Below are positions 43,700-54,981 of a stretch of 64,000 nucleotides of DNA, in pieces; positions within the stretch are counted from its first letter, which is position 1, and every line of letters starts with the position of its first letter. The notes below the pieces were generated by a model. It saw nothing but the letters and a program-made list of their open reading frames with translations, did not search any database and was not told the origin of the DNA. The position numbers were made by a program, and so were the translations under genes. Source of the DNA: Brienomyrus brachyistius (taxonomy: Eukaryota; Chordata; Actinopteri; Osteoglossiformes; Mormyridae); NCBI RefSeq assembly GCF_023856365.1, contig NC_064539.1, positions 32,024,982-32,088,981 of the forward strand. The letters run 5' to 3'.

Positions 43700-44178
43700 G
43701 TAAATACAGAGTTGAGCAGAACACTGCAGGTGATGAGAAAAGAGCAGGGGAGACTGTGCAAAGGAATGCAAGCAAGAATAGTCACAAGTGAAGAGGAATC
43801 CAGTAACAGTCAACGTGTTGGACAAAAACACATGGCGCCAAGTCCTCTACCTTTAATGTGTGGAGAAAATGAAGTGACAGAGCTTTGTAACCTTTTTAAT
43901 ATAGGATTCTCTGGTATAATCATAGGGATTTCAAAGACAATTCCAGTGCAACAAATGCACAAGTCCCTTCTCAAACTTAAACATGCAATTGAAACCATTG
44001 CTGTTAGCAGTGCAGAGTGTGAGTGGGGGTTCTTGGGGTAAATGCTTTTGTGATACCATTTCATTCCCAACTGAGAATTGAAAATATTACCTCAATAATA
44101 TTTGATAAAATGATTGGCCCTCCTCTCATTTCTTAGAACCCTACAAAGTTTGTAAAGAAGTGGGTGGCAACAAATGGT
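43700..44178 (+). pseudogene. KIAA1586-like/hAT-type transposase relic, C-terminal part
   Basis: The plus strand reads GENEVTELCNLF, then TIAVSSAECEWGF, then after a frame change SQLRIENITSIIFDKMIGPP, a stop, and NPTKFVKKWVATNG. This is the C-terminal dimerisation region pattern of hAT-derived KIAA1586-like proteins (A-x-S-S-x-E-C-E-x-G-F, GPPL, NP-x-K-x-V-x-x-W). At least one frameshift and one stop make it non-functional. Confidence 0.7.
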
Positions 44179-44322
44179 CTACTGAACATTTAGTATGTGA
44201 ACAAGGTTCAATACTGCTCAGGTGTCTGCAGCCAATCTGGGATCTGATGAAGTAAATGATATATTAATAGGGAGAAATAACTTATGTACAAAAGTTAAGG
44301 AAATTTCATTGAGTTCTTTGCA

Positions 44323-45248
44323 ATAAAACTAAAAGAGGATTATGGAAGACAATAAAGATTGCAATGTCAGAATAACTGAAACACCTAAAAGATTTTTTTT
44401 TCTCAAAAATGTTTTTTTTTCTGTCACAAAAAATAAATCAATAATTTTAATTAGAAATAATAAAGCTACCCTTGTTTTCATTATTGTTACTGTAGCCGAA
44501 TTGTCAATGTCCGGCCCCCCAGGCCCAACCAGAGCCCCCCACCTCCCTCCAAGACAGAAAATCTCAATTTAAACCCTAATAAAATCTATATATATTGTAG
44601 GAATATATATGGGCCCAAATACTCAGCCCACATGGGCTGACTGTGGGCCCAGTTTGGGATGTTTGTGTGTGTGTGTGTGTGTATTCTGCTAGCATATTTA
44701 TTGGGCCATGATTTAAAGGCAATGATATTTTGTTTGCTAAATCCGACTTTAATAACAAGGCAAATGCTGCAGCCAACCTATTTATTTGTTTTAAAATATT
44801 TCTTTTATTTTAAATTTACCGCGCGCGCGGTCGTTTTTTTCATGCAGTTCGCGCGTTTTTTTTTTATTAAGCGCTGCACCGCCGGAGGAATTCAGCAGTA
44901 TGGCCGGCGGCGGTAGAAGTGGTAGAAGTAGTTCTGCACAGGTGAGTAACATACCTGCCAGTTTGACTGTCACTATCGTATTAAATCATCAGTACTCTCG
45001 CAGTATTGTAAGCTGCCGAATTGCTTGAGCTCGGGTGATTTACTAGTGAACGTTTTAGCTAGCTGATCATAGTATTGCCAAGTTACGAATCAAGCTAATA
45101 GCATACACTGTTTTACCATTTAGCCCCTTCTGAAGTAAAATGTATTAAACATTTCACTCTAAACGTTTGTGAAAGCTTAGAATTCTCCCAAAAATGATAG
45201 CTATATCATTGCTTGCTAATCAGCTGTCCCGGCAGCTCTTCTTTGTGG
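44323..45248 (+). repeat. 0.93-kb tandem duplication, copy 1
   Basis: Starts ataaaactaaaagaggatta and ends gcagctcttctttgtgg; it is repeated at 45,259-46,188 with high identity. Contents in order: AT-rich lead, a gggccc motif, a (TG)n run (19 bp here, about 45 bp in copy 2), a CpG-rich ccgcgcgcgcgg core, an ATG with a strong splice donor, and intron-like sequence. Copy 1 stops a few bases before the intron acceptor seen after copy 2. Confidence 0.92.
44900..44941 (+). CDS. Putative first exon, duplicate copy (MAGGGRSGRSSSAQ)
   Basis: A 42-nt stretch from ATG to a strong donor (cag|gtgagt), preceded by a CpG-rich segment. It has no downstream acceptor within its own duplicate unit, so it could serve only as an alternative start spliced past copy 2. 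Function unknown; it could also be part of a mobile element. Confidence 0.3.
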
Positions 45249-45258
45249 ATAAAACTAA

Positions 45259-45577
45259 AATAAAACTAAAAGAGGATTATTGAAGACAACAAAGATTGCA
45301 ATGTAAGAATAACTGAAAGACCTAAAAGATTTTTTTTTCTGTCACAAAAAATAAATCAATAATTTTAATTAGAAATAATAAAGCTACCCTTGTTTTCATT
45401 ATTATTACTGTAGCCGAGTTGTTAATGTCCGGCCCCCCAGGCCCAACCAGAGCCCCCCACCTCCCTCCAAGACAGAAAATCGCAATTTAAACCCTAATAA
45501 AATCTATATATATTGTAGGAATATATATGGGCCCAAATACTCAGCCCACATGGGCTGACTGTGGGCCCAGTTTGGGA

Positions 45578-45628
<51 letters not shown>

Positions 45629-46188
45629 TCTGCTAGCATATTTATTGGGCCATGATTTAAAGGCAATGATATTTTGTTTGCTAAATCCGACTTTAATAAC
45701 AAGGCAAATGCTGCAGCCAACCTATTTATTTGTTTTAAAATATTTCTTTTATTTTAAATTTACCGCGCGCGCGGTCGTTTTTTTCATGCAGTTCGCGCGG
45801 TTTTTTTTTTAATTAAGCGCTGCACCGCCGGAGGAATTCAGCAGTATGGCCGGCGGCGGTAGAAGTGGTTCTGCACAGGTGAGTAACATACCTGCCAGTT
45901 TGACTGTCACTATCGTATTAAATCATCAGTACTCTCGCAGTATTGTAAGCTGCCGAATTGCTTGAGCTCGGGTGATTTACTAGTGAACGTTTTAGCTAGC
46001 TGATCATAGTATTGCCAAGTTACGAATCAAGCTAATAGCATACACTGTTTTACCATTTAGCCCCTTCTGAAGTAAAATGTATTAAACATTTCACTCTAAA
46101 CGTTTGTGAAAGCTTAGAATTCTCCCAAAAATGATAGCTATATCATTGCTTGCTAAGCAGCTGCCCCGGCAGCTCTTCTTTGTGGCCC
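45259..46188 (+). repeat. 0.93-kb tandem duplication, copy 2
   Basis: Second copy of the unit at 44,323-45,248. Differences include loss of ctcaaaaatgttttttttt-type sequence, a longer (TG)n, and a 9-bp deletion in the putative exon (a gtagaagta repeat). Confidence 0.92.
45846..45878 (+). CDS. Putative first exon of an unidentified gene (MAGGGRSGSAQ)
   Basis: A 33-nt stretch from ATG to donor cag|gtgagt, downstream of a CpG-rich core. The next acceptor (tttgtggcccag at 46,190) opens a phase-0 stretch encoding VSWSVDRAEPSRKNCK, so a spliced plus-strand reading frame is possible. I do not recognise the protein. Transcription is unproven. Confidence 0.35.
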
Positions 46189-46190
46189 AG

Positions 46191-46238
46191 GTGTCCTGGT
46201 CTGTTGACAGGGCCGAACCGAGCCGCAAAAACTGCAAG
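46191..46238 (+). CDS. Putative second exon of the unidentified gene
   Basis: A 48-nt phase-0 stretch between gtggcccag and aag|gtagtg encoding VSWSVDRAEPSRKNCK. If the weak donor is not used, the frame runs on through VVVWDAAKFGIDFILSKN to a stop at about 46,295. The codon content looks protein-like but no family is recognised. Confidence 0.3.
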
Positions 46239-47310
46239 GTAGTGGTGTGGGATGCTGCAAAATTTGGTATCGATTTTATACTAAGTAAAAACTAAGTACC
46301 AATACTTTTTACTTGAAATAAAAAAATGAAAATAGCTTATGTGCTTTCATGTATGGGAGAGCAGTGTGTCATGATTTATGAAGTGCTTTATAAGTGATTT
46401 ATGAAGTTGCTTTATAAAACCCAGGACAGGTTTTAAGCAAAGTTTATAGGAGAACTTTACTGGAGAACAATGCATGTTTTAAAACTTAAATTCTCTGTTC
46501 AATTTTTGTTCAGAAATAATATGATAAAATTACTCCATTTCATTACAGTACAAGTTATACTAAGTTGGCACCATCTGGACTTTCGTAGTTGTCAGATCAC
46601 TGCATTGTTCACACTACACAACTTGTAGTAATTGGGAGTCTTGAAGTCGCTGTGGTTTACACACTAGATGACTGATCAGGAGGAATTGCTGACGTGTCCC
46701 TCTGGTCTCCAAATTATATTTTGTTTGTGAGAACATGTGAATGACACTCGGAAATGTATGTGTGTTGAACAGTGCTTTTACTAGAATTGAATATCTTAAC
46801 ACTGGTAAATTGCTATGGATGCTAGCTTTACAGATGGCTTGTTTTTAATGTTTAATTTTTATCTATAAAGGCTTTAAAATAGACTGTAATTTGATTTTGT
46901 AGTTGACGGGTTAACTTATATTTAAACCATAAAAAATGCACCTTTCAACTTGTCCAATTTTTTTCTTTTTTCCTTTTCTTTAACACATCATGCACAGGTG
47001 AACAGTGTTCTTTGCCACGTAAGTACTTTGAATTTAATATTCTGCCATGTTTTTACTAATGTATCTGTTGCAAGTTCGTGCTCATTTGTCATTTTCAGCT
47101 CTGAGATGATTGTACTTGCAAGCCTAAAACATGTAGTAGCTACATGATGGCAAACAGAAATTCTCTCCCTCTGCTCAACTTCATTCATCGTGTGATCATG
47201 TGTCTATAAGATGATGAAGGAAAGAATAGCTTCAACAGACTGTATGGTTTTAATGTTTAGGTTGATGGCCACACTAATGGATTCACTTAAATTGAGAATA
47301 TTTGTTTAAG
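46239..47310. other. Spacer with a possible 21-nt microexon
   Basis: At 46,998-47,018 a 21-nt phase-0 segment (VNSVLCH) lies between a strong pyrimidine tract plus acag and a perfect gtaagt donor. This fits a microexon of the putative plus-strand gene but is unproven. Otherwise AT-rich with nothing recognised. Confidence 0.3.
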
Positions 47311-47590
47311 GGGGCAGCATGGTGGTGCAGTGGTACAGTTAGCACTGTTGCCTCGCACCTCTAGAACCCAGGTTCGAGTCTCCGCCTGGACATGCTGAGA
47401 CTAATTGGAGTTCCTAAATTGCCCATAGGTGTGAATGTATGAGAGAATGGTGTGTGAGTGTGCCCTGCGATGGGTTGGTCCCCCCTCCTACGTTGTTCCC
47501 TGCCTCATGCCCATTGCTTCTGGGATAGGCTCCGGACCCCCCACGACCCAGTAGGATAAGCAGTTTGGAAAATGGATGGATGGATGGATG
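47311..47590 (+). mobile_element. tRNA-derived SINE with internal deletion
   Basis: Same family as 40,136-40,494. Both Pol III box-like strings are present (tggtgcagtggtac, ggttcgagtct). About 80 bp of the middle (the segment with cccatgtcgtcg) is missing. The tail is (ATGG)n. No clear target duplication. Confidence 0.9.
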
Positions 47591-47997
47591 CTTATTATTG
47601 ATGTGTTTAACATGGAAGATGCTCTTTAAAGCAATATGAAAACATTTGAAATCATTTAAAATAAAACTAGCAATAGAATTAGCTGTTCAAATTGCTGTTC
47701 TTCCCTTCAAATCCTGGTCTTGAGTATTAAGGTTATAGGCTTTTTCAGTGTGATAGCTGCATTACAGCATATCAGCAGCTGTTCTGTTCTTTTGTTGTTC
47801 ACTGTTGTTTTAATATGTGCTGCATTGAGAATGTTGCAAATGCTCTTTAATGATGCTGTTATTAGGAATAGCATATATTCTTTTATTAAGAAAAGCACAT
47901 AATTAAGCTGGCCTTATGGTTCTGAGCTGTTAATAAGCTATGAAAGCTTTAAGAAGGTATAAAAATATTATAAATAAAAGTTGAATTTGAAAAGATA
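47591..47997. other. AT-rich spacer before the satellite array
   Basis: Overlapping short open stretches on both strands have no recognisable domain. No other feature. Confidence 0.5.
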
Positions 47998-48962
47998 AAG
48001 TCTGATCTGAGGAACTTTGTTTCTAATCTCTAGGGTATTCCTAGGCTGTGAGATGCCGACTTCTGGTTTTGATGCTAATATGCTAACATGATTGTAGTTT
48101 TTTCTGTATATTGCCTATTTTGACGCTAATTTCTTCACTTGGCTCTACTTATTAAGATGGATCTGAGGATCTTTGTTTCTAATCTCTAGGGTATTCCTAG
48201 GCTGTGAGATGCCGACTTCTGGTTTGATGCTAATATGCTAGCATGATTGTAGTTTTTTGTACATTGCCTGTTTTGATGCTAGTTTTGTCTTTACTCTACT
48301 CATCAACTCTGATCTGAGGAACTTTTGTTTCTAGTGTCGACGACATTCCTAGGCTGTTACGCCCACTTCCGGTTTTGTTGCTAATATGCCAACATGATTG
48401 TAGTTTTTCTGTACTTTGCCTGTTTTGATGCTAGTTTTATGTCTACTCTACTCATCAACTCTGATCTGAGGATCTTTGTTTCGAATCTCTAGGGTATTCC
48501 TAGGCTGAGATGCCGACTTCTGGTTTTGATGCTAATATGCTAGCATGATTGTAGTTTTTTGTACATTGCCTGTTTTGATGCTAGTTTTATGTCTTTACTC
48601 ATCAACTCTGATCTGAGGAACTTTGTTTCTAGTGTCGACGACATTCCTAGGGTGAGTTACGCCCACTTCCGGTTTTGATGCTAATATGCCAACATGATTG
48701 TAGTTTTTTTGTGCATTGCCTGTTTTGATGCTAGTTTTATGTCTTTACTCATCAACTCTGATCTGAGGAACTTTGTTTCTAGTGTCGACGACATTCCTAG
48801 GCTGTGAGATGCCGACTTCCGGTTTTGTTGCTAATATGCTAACATGATTGTAGTTTTTTTGTGCATTGCCTGTTTTGATGCTAGTTTTATGTCTTTACTT
48901 ATCAACTCTGATCTGAGGAACTTTGTTTCTAGTGTCGACGACATTCCTAGGGTGAGTTACGC
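47998..48962. repeat. Satellite array, block 1 (about 6.5 monomers)
   Basis: Head-to-tail monomers of about 150 bp: catcaactctgatctgagga, actttgtttctagtgtcgac, gacattcctag, ttacgcccacttccggtttt, gctaatatgctaacatgatt, gtagttttttt, gcattgcctgttttgatgct. The gtcgac positions 48,633, 48,784 and 48,933 give a 149-151 bp period. The left-most monomers are the most diverged, as expected for an array edge. Confidence 0.95.
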
Positions 48963-50186
48963 CCACTTCTGGTTATCTCACTGCTGATTTCCTGGAGCGG
49001 CTAGATTCCCTCAACCTATAACTACATGTTGATGTCCCCACACATTCCAGGGGTCACACACTTGACTTGGTCATTTCAAACTTGGCCCCCATCAGTAATC
49101 TACAGGTATATGATCTTGGTATCTCGGACCATAAAGTAGTGTCAATGGAGCTGCCCTTTCTCTCCCCCCATATCAAACCAAAACGTCAGATCCATTTCAG
49201 AAATCTGAAGACCATCAATGCAGATGCCCTGGCCCTGGACCTTAAATTTCTCTCCTCTGAACCTGTCAGCAGTGCAACAGCAGAGGTGCAACATGCACAT
49301 CAATTTCTTCAGACAAAAAGTTGATAATATCCGTTCATACCTCTCCATCACGAATATCTTGCCTCCTCCAACTGTCGACCTACTACCTGAGAAGGTCCAG
49401 CCACTTTGCTCCTTCTCTGCTACCACACGGGAAGAGGTGGAGAACGTCATCAGGAAAATGAAACCATCTACCAGTTCCCTGGACCCTTTCCCTTCAGCCC
49501 TGCTCAAGGTCAACATCTCTGCCGTCTCTCCACTCATCACCAGGATCATAAACCAATCCCTCCTGACTGGCCATATTCCTTCTACTTTAAAAACTGCTGT
49601 CATCAGACCTCTATTGAAAAAACCCACCATGGACTCTGAAGTTCTCTCTAACTATGGGCCCATCTCCAATCTTCCATGCCTCTCTAAAGTTCTGGAAAAA
49701 AACAGTTGCAGCACAACTTCATGATCACCTCAAACTGAGTAATAACCTGTTTGAAAAATTTCAGTCCGGTTTCCGCCCTGGCCATAGCACCGAAACAGCC
49801 CTGGTCAGGGTCACCAATGATCTTCTGATGACGGCAGATACTGGTTCCCCTTCTATACTCATCCTCCTTGACCTGACAGCTGCTTTTGACACAATAGACC
49901 ATAACATCCTCTTTCACCGCCTGCAATGCACCATGGGACTCTCAGGAACTGTTCATAACTGGTTCACGTCATACCTAACTGGCAGAACCGAACATGTCAC
50001 CCTTGGCAGCGCAAAATCTCACATCCACAACGTCACCTGTGGTGTCCCACAGGGCTCTGTGCTTGGCCTCACTTGACACCAAGTCAAGTGTGTGACCCCT
50101 GGAATGTGTGGGGACATCAACATGTTGTTGTAGGTGGAGGGAATCTAGCAGCTCCAGGAAATGAGCAGTGAGATAACCGGAAGTGG
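48963..50186 (+). repeat. Foldback LINE module, copy 1
   Basis: A 1,224-bp insert in the satellite. The left arm (48,963-49,071) and right arm (50,078-50,186) are 109-bp inverted repeats. The core is an L2-type LINE fragment on the plus strand: endonuclease end (GHTLDLVISN, LGISDHKVVSMELPF), then polymerase (EEVENVIRKMKPSTSSLDPF, FRPGHSTETAL, ILILLDLTAAFDTIDHNIL, CGVPQGSVLGL). It stops before the YADD box. A seven-A run (ctggaaaaaaacag) shifts the frame, and another break lies near 49,310. There is no intact protein. The arms include 10 bp of satellite (ccacttccgg), so the module is not a simple transposon. Subtype I, nearly identical to copy 4. Confidence 0.9.
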
Positions 50187-51900
50187 TCTTTACTCTACTC
50201 ATCAACTCTGATCTGAGGAACTTTGTTTCTAGTGTCGACGACATTCCTAGGGTGAGTTACGCCCACTTCCGGTTTTGTTGCTAATATGCTACCATGATTG
50301 TAGTTTTTTTGTGCATTGCCTGTTTTGGTGCTAGTTTTATGTCTTTACTCATCAACTCTGATATGAGGAACTTTGTTTCTAGTGTCGACGACATTCCTAG
50401 GGTGAGTTACGCCCACTTCCGGTTTTGTTGCTAATATGCTAACATGATTGTAGTTTTTTTGTGCATTGCCTGTTTTGATGCTAGTTGTATGTCTTTACTC
50501 ATCAACTCTGATCTGAGGAACTTTGTTTCTAGTGTCGACGACATTCCTAGGGTGAGTTACACCCACTTCCGGTTTTGTTGCTAATATGCTAACATGATTG
50601 TAGTTTTTTTGTGCATTGCCTGTTTTGATGCTAGTTTTATTTCTTTACTCTACTTATTAAGATGGATCTGAGGATCTTTGTTTCTAATCTCTAGGGCATT
50701 CCTAGGCTGTGAGATGCCGACTTCTGGTTTTGATGCTAATATGTTAACATGATTGTAGTTTTTTGTACATTGCCTGTTTTGGTGCTAGTTTTATGTCTTT
50801 ACTCATCAACTCTGATCTAAGGAACTTTGTTTCTAGTGTCGACGACATTCCTAGGGTGAGTTACGCCCACTTCCGGTTTTGTTGCTAATATGCTAACATG
50901 ATTGTAGTTTTTTTGTGCATTGCCTGTTTTGATGCTAGTTTTATCTTTACTCATCAACTCTGATCTGAGGATCTTTGTTTCTAATCTCTAGGGTATTCCT
51001 AGGGTGAGTTACGCCCACTTCCGGTTTTGTTGCTAATATGCTACCATGATTGTAGTTTTTTTGTGCATTGCCTGTTTTGGTGCTAGTTTTATGTCTTTAC
51101 TCATCAACTCTGATCTGAGGAACTTTGTTTCTAGTGTCGACGACATTCCTAGGGTGAGTTACGCCCACTTCCGGTTTTGTTGCTAATATGCTAACATGAT
51201 TGTAGTTTTTTTGTGCATTGCCTGTTTTGATGCTAGTTTTATGTCTTTACTCATCAACTCTGATCTGAGGAACTTTGTTTCTAGTGTCGACGACATTCCT
51301 AGGGTGAGTTACGCCCACTTCCGGTTTTGATGCTAATATGCCAACATGATTGTAGTTTTTTTGTGCATTGCCTGTTTTGATGCTAGTTTTATCTTTACTC
51401 ATCAACTCTGTTCTGAGGAACTTTGTTTCTAATCTCTAGGGTATTCCTAGGCTATGAGATGCCGACTTCTGGTTTTGATGCTAACATGATTGTAGTTTTT
51501 TCTGTACATTGCCTGTTTTGATGCTAGTTTAATGTCTTTACTCATCAGCTTTGATCTGAGTAACTTTGTTTCTTGTGTCGACGACATTCCTAGGGTGTTA
51601 CGCCCACTTCCGGTTTTGATGCTAATATGCCAACATGATTGTAGTTTTTTGTGCATTGCCTGTTTTGATGCTAGTTTAATGTCTTTACTCATCAACTCTG
51701 ATCTGAGGAACTGTTTCTAGTGTCGACGACATTCCTAGGCTGTGTTACGCCCACTTCCTGTTTTGATGCTAACATGCTAACATGATTGTAGTTTTTTCGT
51801 GCATTGCCTGTTTTGATGCGAGTTTAATGTCTTTACTCATCAACTCTGATCTGAGGAACTTTGTTTCTAGTGTCGACGACATTCCTAGGGTGAGTTACGC
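50187..51900. repeat. Satellite array, block 2 (about 11.5 monomers)
   Basis: The same roughly 150-bp monomer family. It is nearly identical to 59,316-61,017 at an offset of 9,129 bp, including private variants (gatatgagg, gctaccatg, ttgtatgtc). Confidence 0.95.
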
Positions 51901-53121
51901 CCACTTCCGGTTATCTCACTGCTGATTTCCTGGAGTGGCTAGATTCCCTCAACCTATAACAACATGTTGATGTCCCCACACATTCCAGGGGTCACACACT
52001 TGACTTGGTCATTTCAAACTTCGCCCCCATCAGTAATCTACAGGTATATGATCTTGGTATCTCGGACCATAAAGTAGTGTCAATGGAGCTGCCCTTTCTC
52101 TCCCTCCATAACAAACCAAAATGTCAGATCCATTTCAGAAATCTGAAGACCATCAATGCAGATGCCCTGGCCCTGGACCTTAAATTTCTCTCCTCTGAAC
52201 CTGTCAGCAGTGCAACAGCAGAGGTGCAACATGCACATCAATTTCTTCAGACAAAAAGTTGATAATATCCGTTCATACCTCTCCATCACGGATATCTTGC
52301 CTCCTCCAACTGTCGACCTACTACCTGAGAAGGTCCAGCCACTTTGCTCCTTCTCTGCTACCACACGGGAAGAGGTGGAGAACGTCATCAGGAAAATGAA
52401 ACCATCTACCAGTTCCCTGGACCCTTTCCCTTCAGCCCTGCTAAAGGTCAACATCTCTGCCGTCTCTCCACTCATCACCAGGATCATAAACCAATCCCTC
52501 CTGACTGGCCATATACCTTCTACTTTAAAAACTGCTGTCATCGGACCTCTATTGAAAAAACCCACCATGGACTCTGAAGTTCTCTCTAACTATGGGCCCA
52601 TCTCCAATCTTCCATGCCTCTCTAAAGTTCTGGAAAAAAACAGTTGCAGCACAACTTCATGATCACCTCAAACTGAGTAACCTGTTTGAAAAATTTCAGT
52701 CCGGTTTCCGCCCTGGCCATAGCACCGAAACAGCCCTGGTCAGGGTCACCAATGATCTTCTGATGACGGCAGATACTGGTTCCCCTTCTATACTCATCCT
52801 CCTTGACCTGACAGCTGCTTTTGACACAATAGACCATAACATCCTCTTTCACCGCCTGCAATGCACCCTTGGACTCTCAGGAACTGTTCATAACTGGTTC
52901 ACGTCATACCTAACTGGCAGAACCGAACATGTCACCCTTGGCAGCGCAAAATCTCACATCCACAACGTCACCTGTGGTGTCCCACAGGGCTCTGTGCTTG
53001 GCCTCACTTGACACCAAGTCAAGTGTGTGACCCCTGGAATGTGTGGGGACATCAACATGTTGTTGTAGGTTGAGGGAATCTAGCAGCTCCAGGAAATCAG
53101 CAGTGAGATAACCGGAAGTGG
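51901..53121 (+). repeat. Foldback LINE module, copy 2
   Basis: A 1,221-bp module with the same breakpoints, arms and frameshifts as copy 1. Subtype II markers: LSLHNKPKCQ, catatacctt, atcggacc, gagtaacctg (3-bp deletion), cacccttggact, gtaggttgaggg. Closest to copy 5. Confidence 0.9.
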
Positions 53122-54981
53122 TCTTTACTCTACTCATCAACTCTGATCTGAGGAACGTTTTGTTTCTAGTGTCGACGACATTCCTAGGCTGTGTTACGCC
53201 CACTTCCTGTTTTGATGCTAACATGATTGTAGTTTTTTCTGTACATAGCCTGTTTTGACGCTAGTTTTATGTCTTTACTCTACTCATCAGCTTTGATCTG
53301 AGTAACTTTGTTTCTTGTGTCGACGACATTCCTAGGGTGAGTTACGCCCACTTCCGGTTTTGATGCTAATATGCCAACATGATTGTAGTTTTTTTTGTGC
53401 ATTGCCTGTTTTGATGCTAGTTTTATCTTTACTCATCAACTCTGATCTGAGGATCTTTGTTTCTAATCTCTAGGGTATTCCTAGGGTGAGTTACGCCCAC
53501 TTCCGGTTTTGTTGCTAATATGCTACCATGATTGTAGTTTTTTGTGCATTGCCTGTTTTGATGGTAGTTTAATGTCTTTACTCATCAACTCTGATCTGAG
53601 GAACTGTTTCTAGTGTCGACGACATTCCTAGGCTGTGTTACGCCCACTTCCTGTTTTGATGCTAACATGCTAACATGATTGTAGTTTTTTCGTGCATTGC
53701 CTGTTTTGATGCGAGTTTAATGTCTTTACTCATCAACTCTGATCTGAGGAACTTTGTTTCTAGTGTCGACGACATTCCTAGGCTGTGTTACGCCCACTGC
53801 CTGTTTTGATGCTAACTTGATTGTAGTTTTTTCTGTACATAGCCTGTTTTGACGCTAGTTTTATGTCTTTACTCTACTCATCAGCTTTGATCTGAGTAAC
53901 TTTGTTTCTTGTGTCGACGACATTCCTAGGGTGAGTTACGCCCTCTTCCGGTTTTCATGCTAATATGCTAACATGATTGTAGTTTTTTCTGTACATAGCC
54001 TGTTTTGACGCTAGTTTTATGTCTACTCTACTCATCAGCTTTGATCTGAGTAACTTTGTTTCTTGTGTCGACGACATTCCTAGGGTGAGTTACCCCCACT
54101 TCCGGTTTTGATGCTAATATGCCAACATGATTGTAGTTTTTTTTTGTGCATTGCCTGTTTTGATGCTAGTTTAATGTCTTTACTCATCAACTCTGATCTG
54201 AGGAACTGTTTCTAGTGTCGACGACATTCCTAGGCTGTGTTACGCCCAGTTCCTGTTTTGATGCTAACATGATTGTAGTTTTTTCTGTACATAGCCTGTT
54301 TTGACGCTAGTTTTATGTCTACTCTACTCATCAGCTTTGATCTGAGTAACTTTGTTTCTTGTGTCGACGACATTCCTAGGGTGTTACGCCCACTTCCGGT
54401 TTTGATGCTAATATGCCAACATGATTGTAGTTTTTTGTGCATTGCCTGTTTTGATGCTAGTTTAATGTCTTTACTCATCAACTCTGATCTAAGGAACTTT
54501 GTTTCTAGTGTCGACGACATTCCTAGGGTGAGTTACACCCACTTCCGGTTTTGTTGCTAATATGCTACCATGATTGTAGTTTTTTTGTGCATTGCCTGTT
54601 TTGGTGCTAGTTTTATGTCTTTACTCATCAACTCTGATCTGAGGAACTTTGTTTCTAGTGTCGACGACATTCCTAGGGTGAGTTACGCCCACTTCCGGTT
54701 TTGTTGCTAATATGCTAACATGATTGTAGTTTTTTTGTGCATTGCCTGTTTTGATGCTAGTTTTATGTCTTTACTCATCAACTCTGATCTGAGGAACTTT
54801 GTTTCTAGTGTCGACGACATTCCTAGGCTATGAGATGCCGACTTCTGGTTTTGATGCTAACATGATTGTAGTTTTTTCTGTACATTGCCTGTTTTGATGC
54901 TAGTTTAATGTCTTTACTCATCAACTCTGATCTGAGGAACTTTGTTTCTAGTGTCGACGACATTCCTAGGGTGAGTTACGC
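53122..54981. repeat. Satellite array, block 3 (about 12.5 monomers)
   Basis: Monomers of the same family with more variants (ttacgcccacttcctg, catcagctttgatctgag, tacatagcctg). Part (53,640-54,330) corresponds to 60,880-61,580 at an offset of about 7.24 kb, with small indels. Confidence 0.95.

Noticed and set aside
49142..49630. 162-codon minus-strand frame in each module copy
   Set aside because: Antisense shadow of the LINE polymerase sequence, repeated only because the module is repeated.
48963..50186. Modules as autonomous TIR DNA transposons
   Set aside because: No transposase, no target duplication, and the arms contain satellite sequence; the core is a LINE fragment.
51447..51695. 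Minus-strand peptides such as MSSTLETKFLRSELMS in the satellite
   Set aside because: Translation of tandem monomers; frames open only where indels cancel, and they differ between neighbouring monomers.
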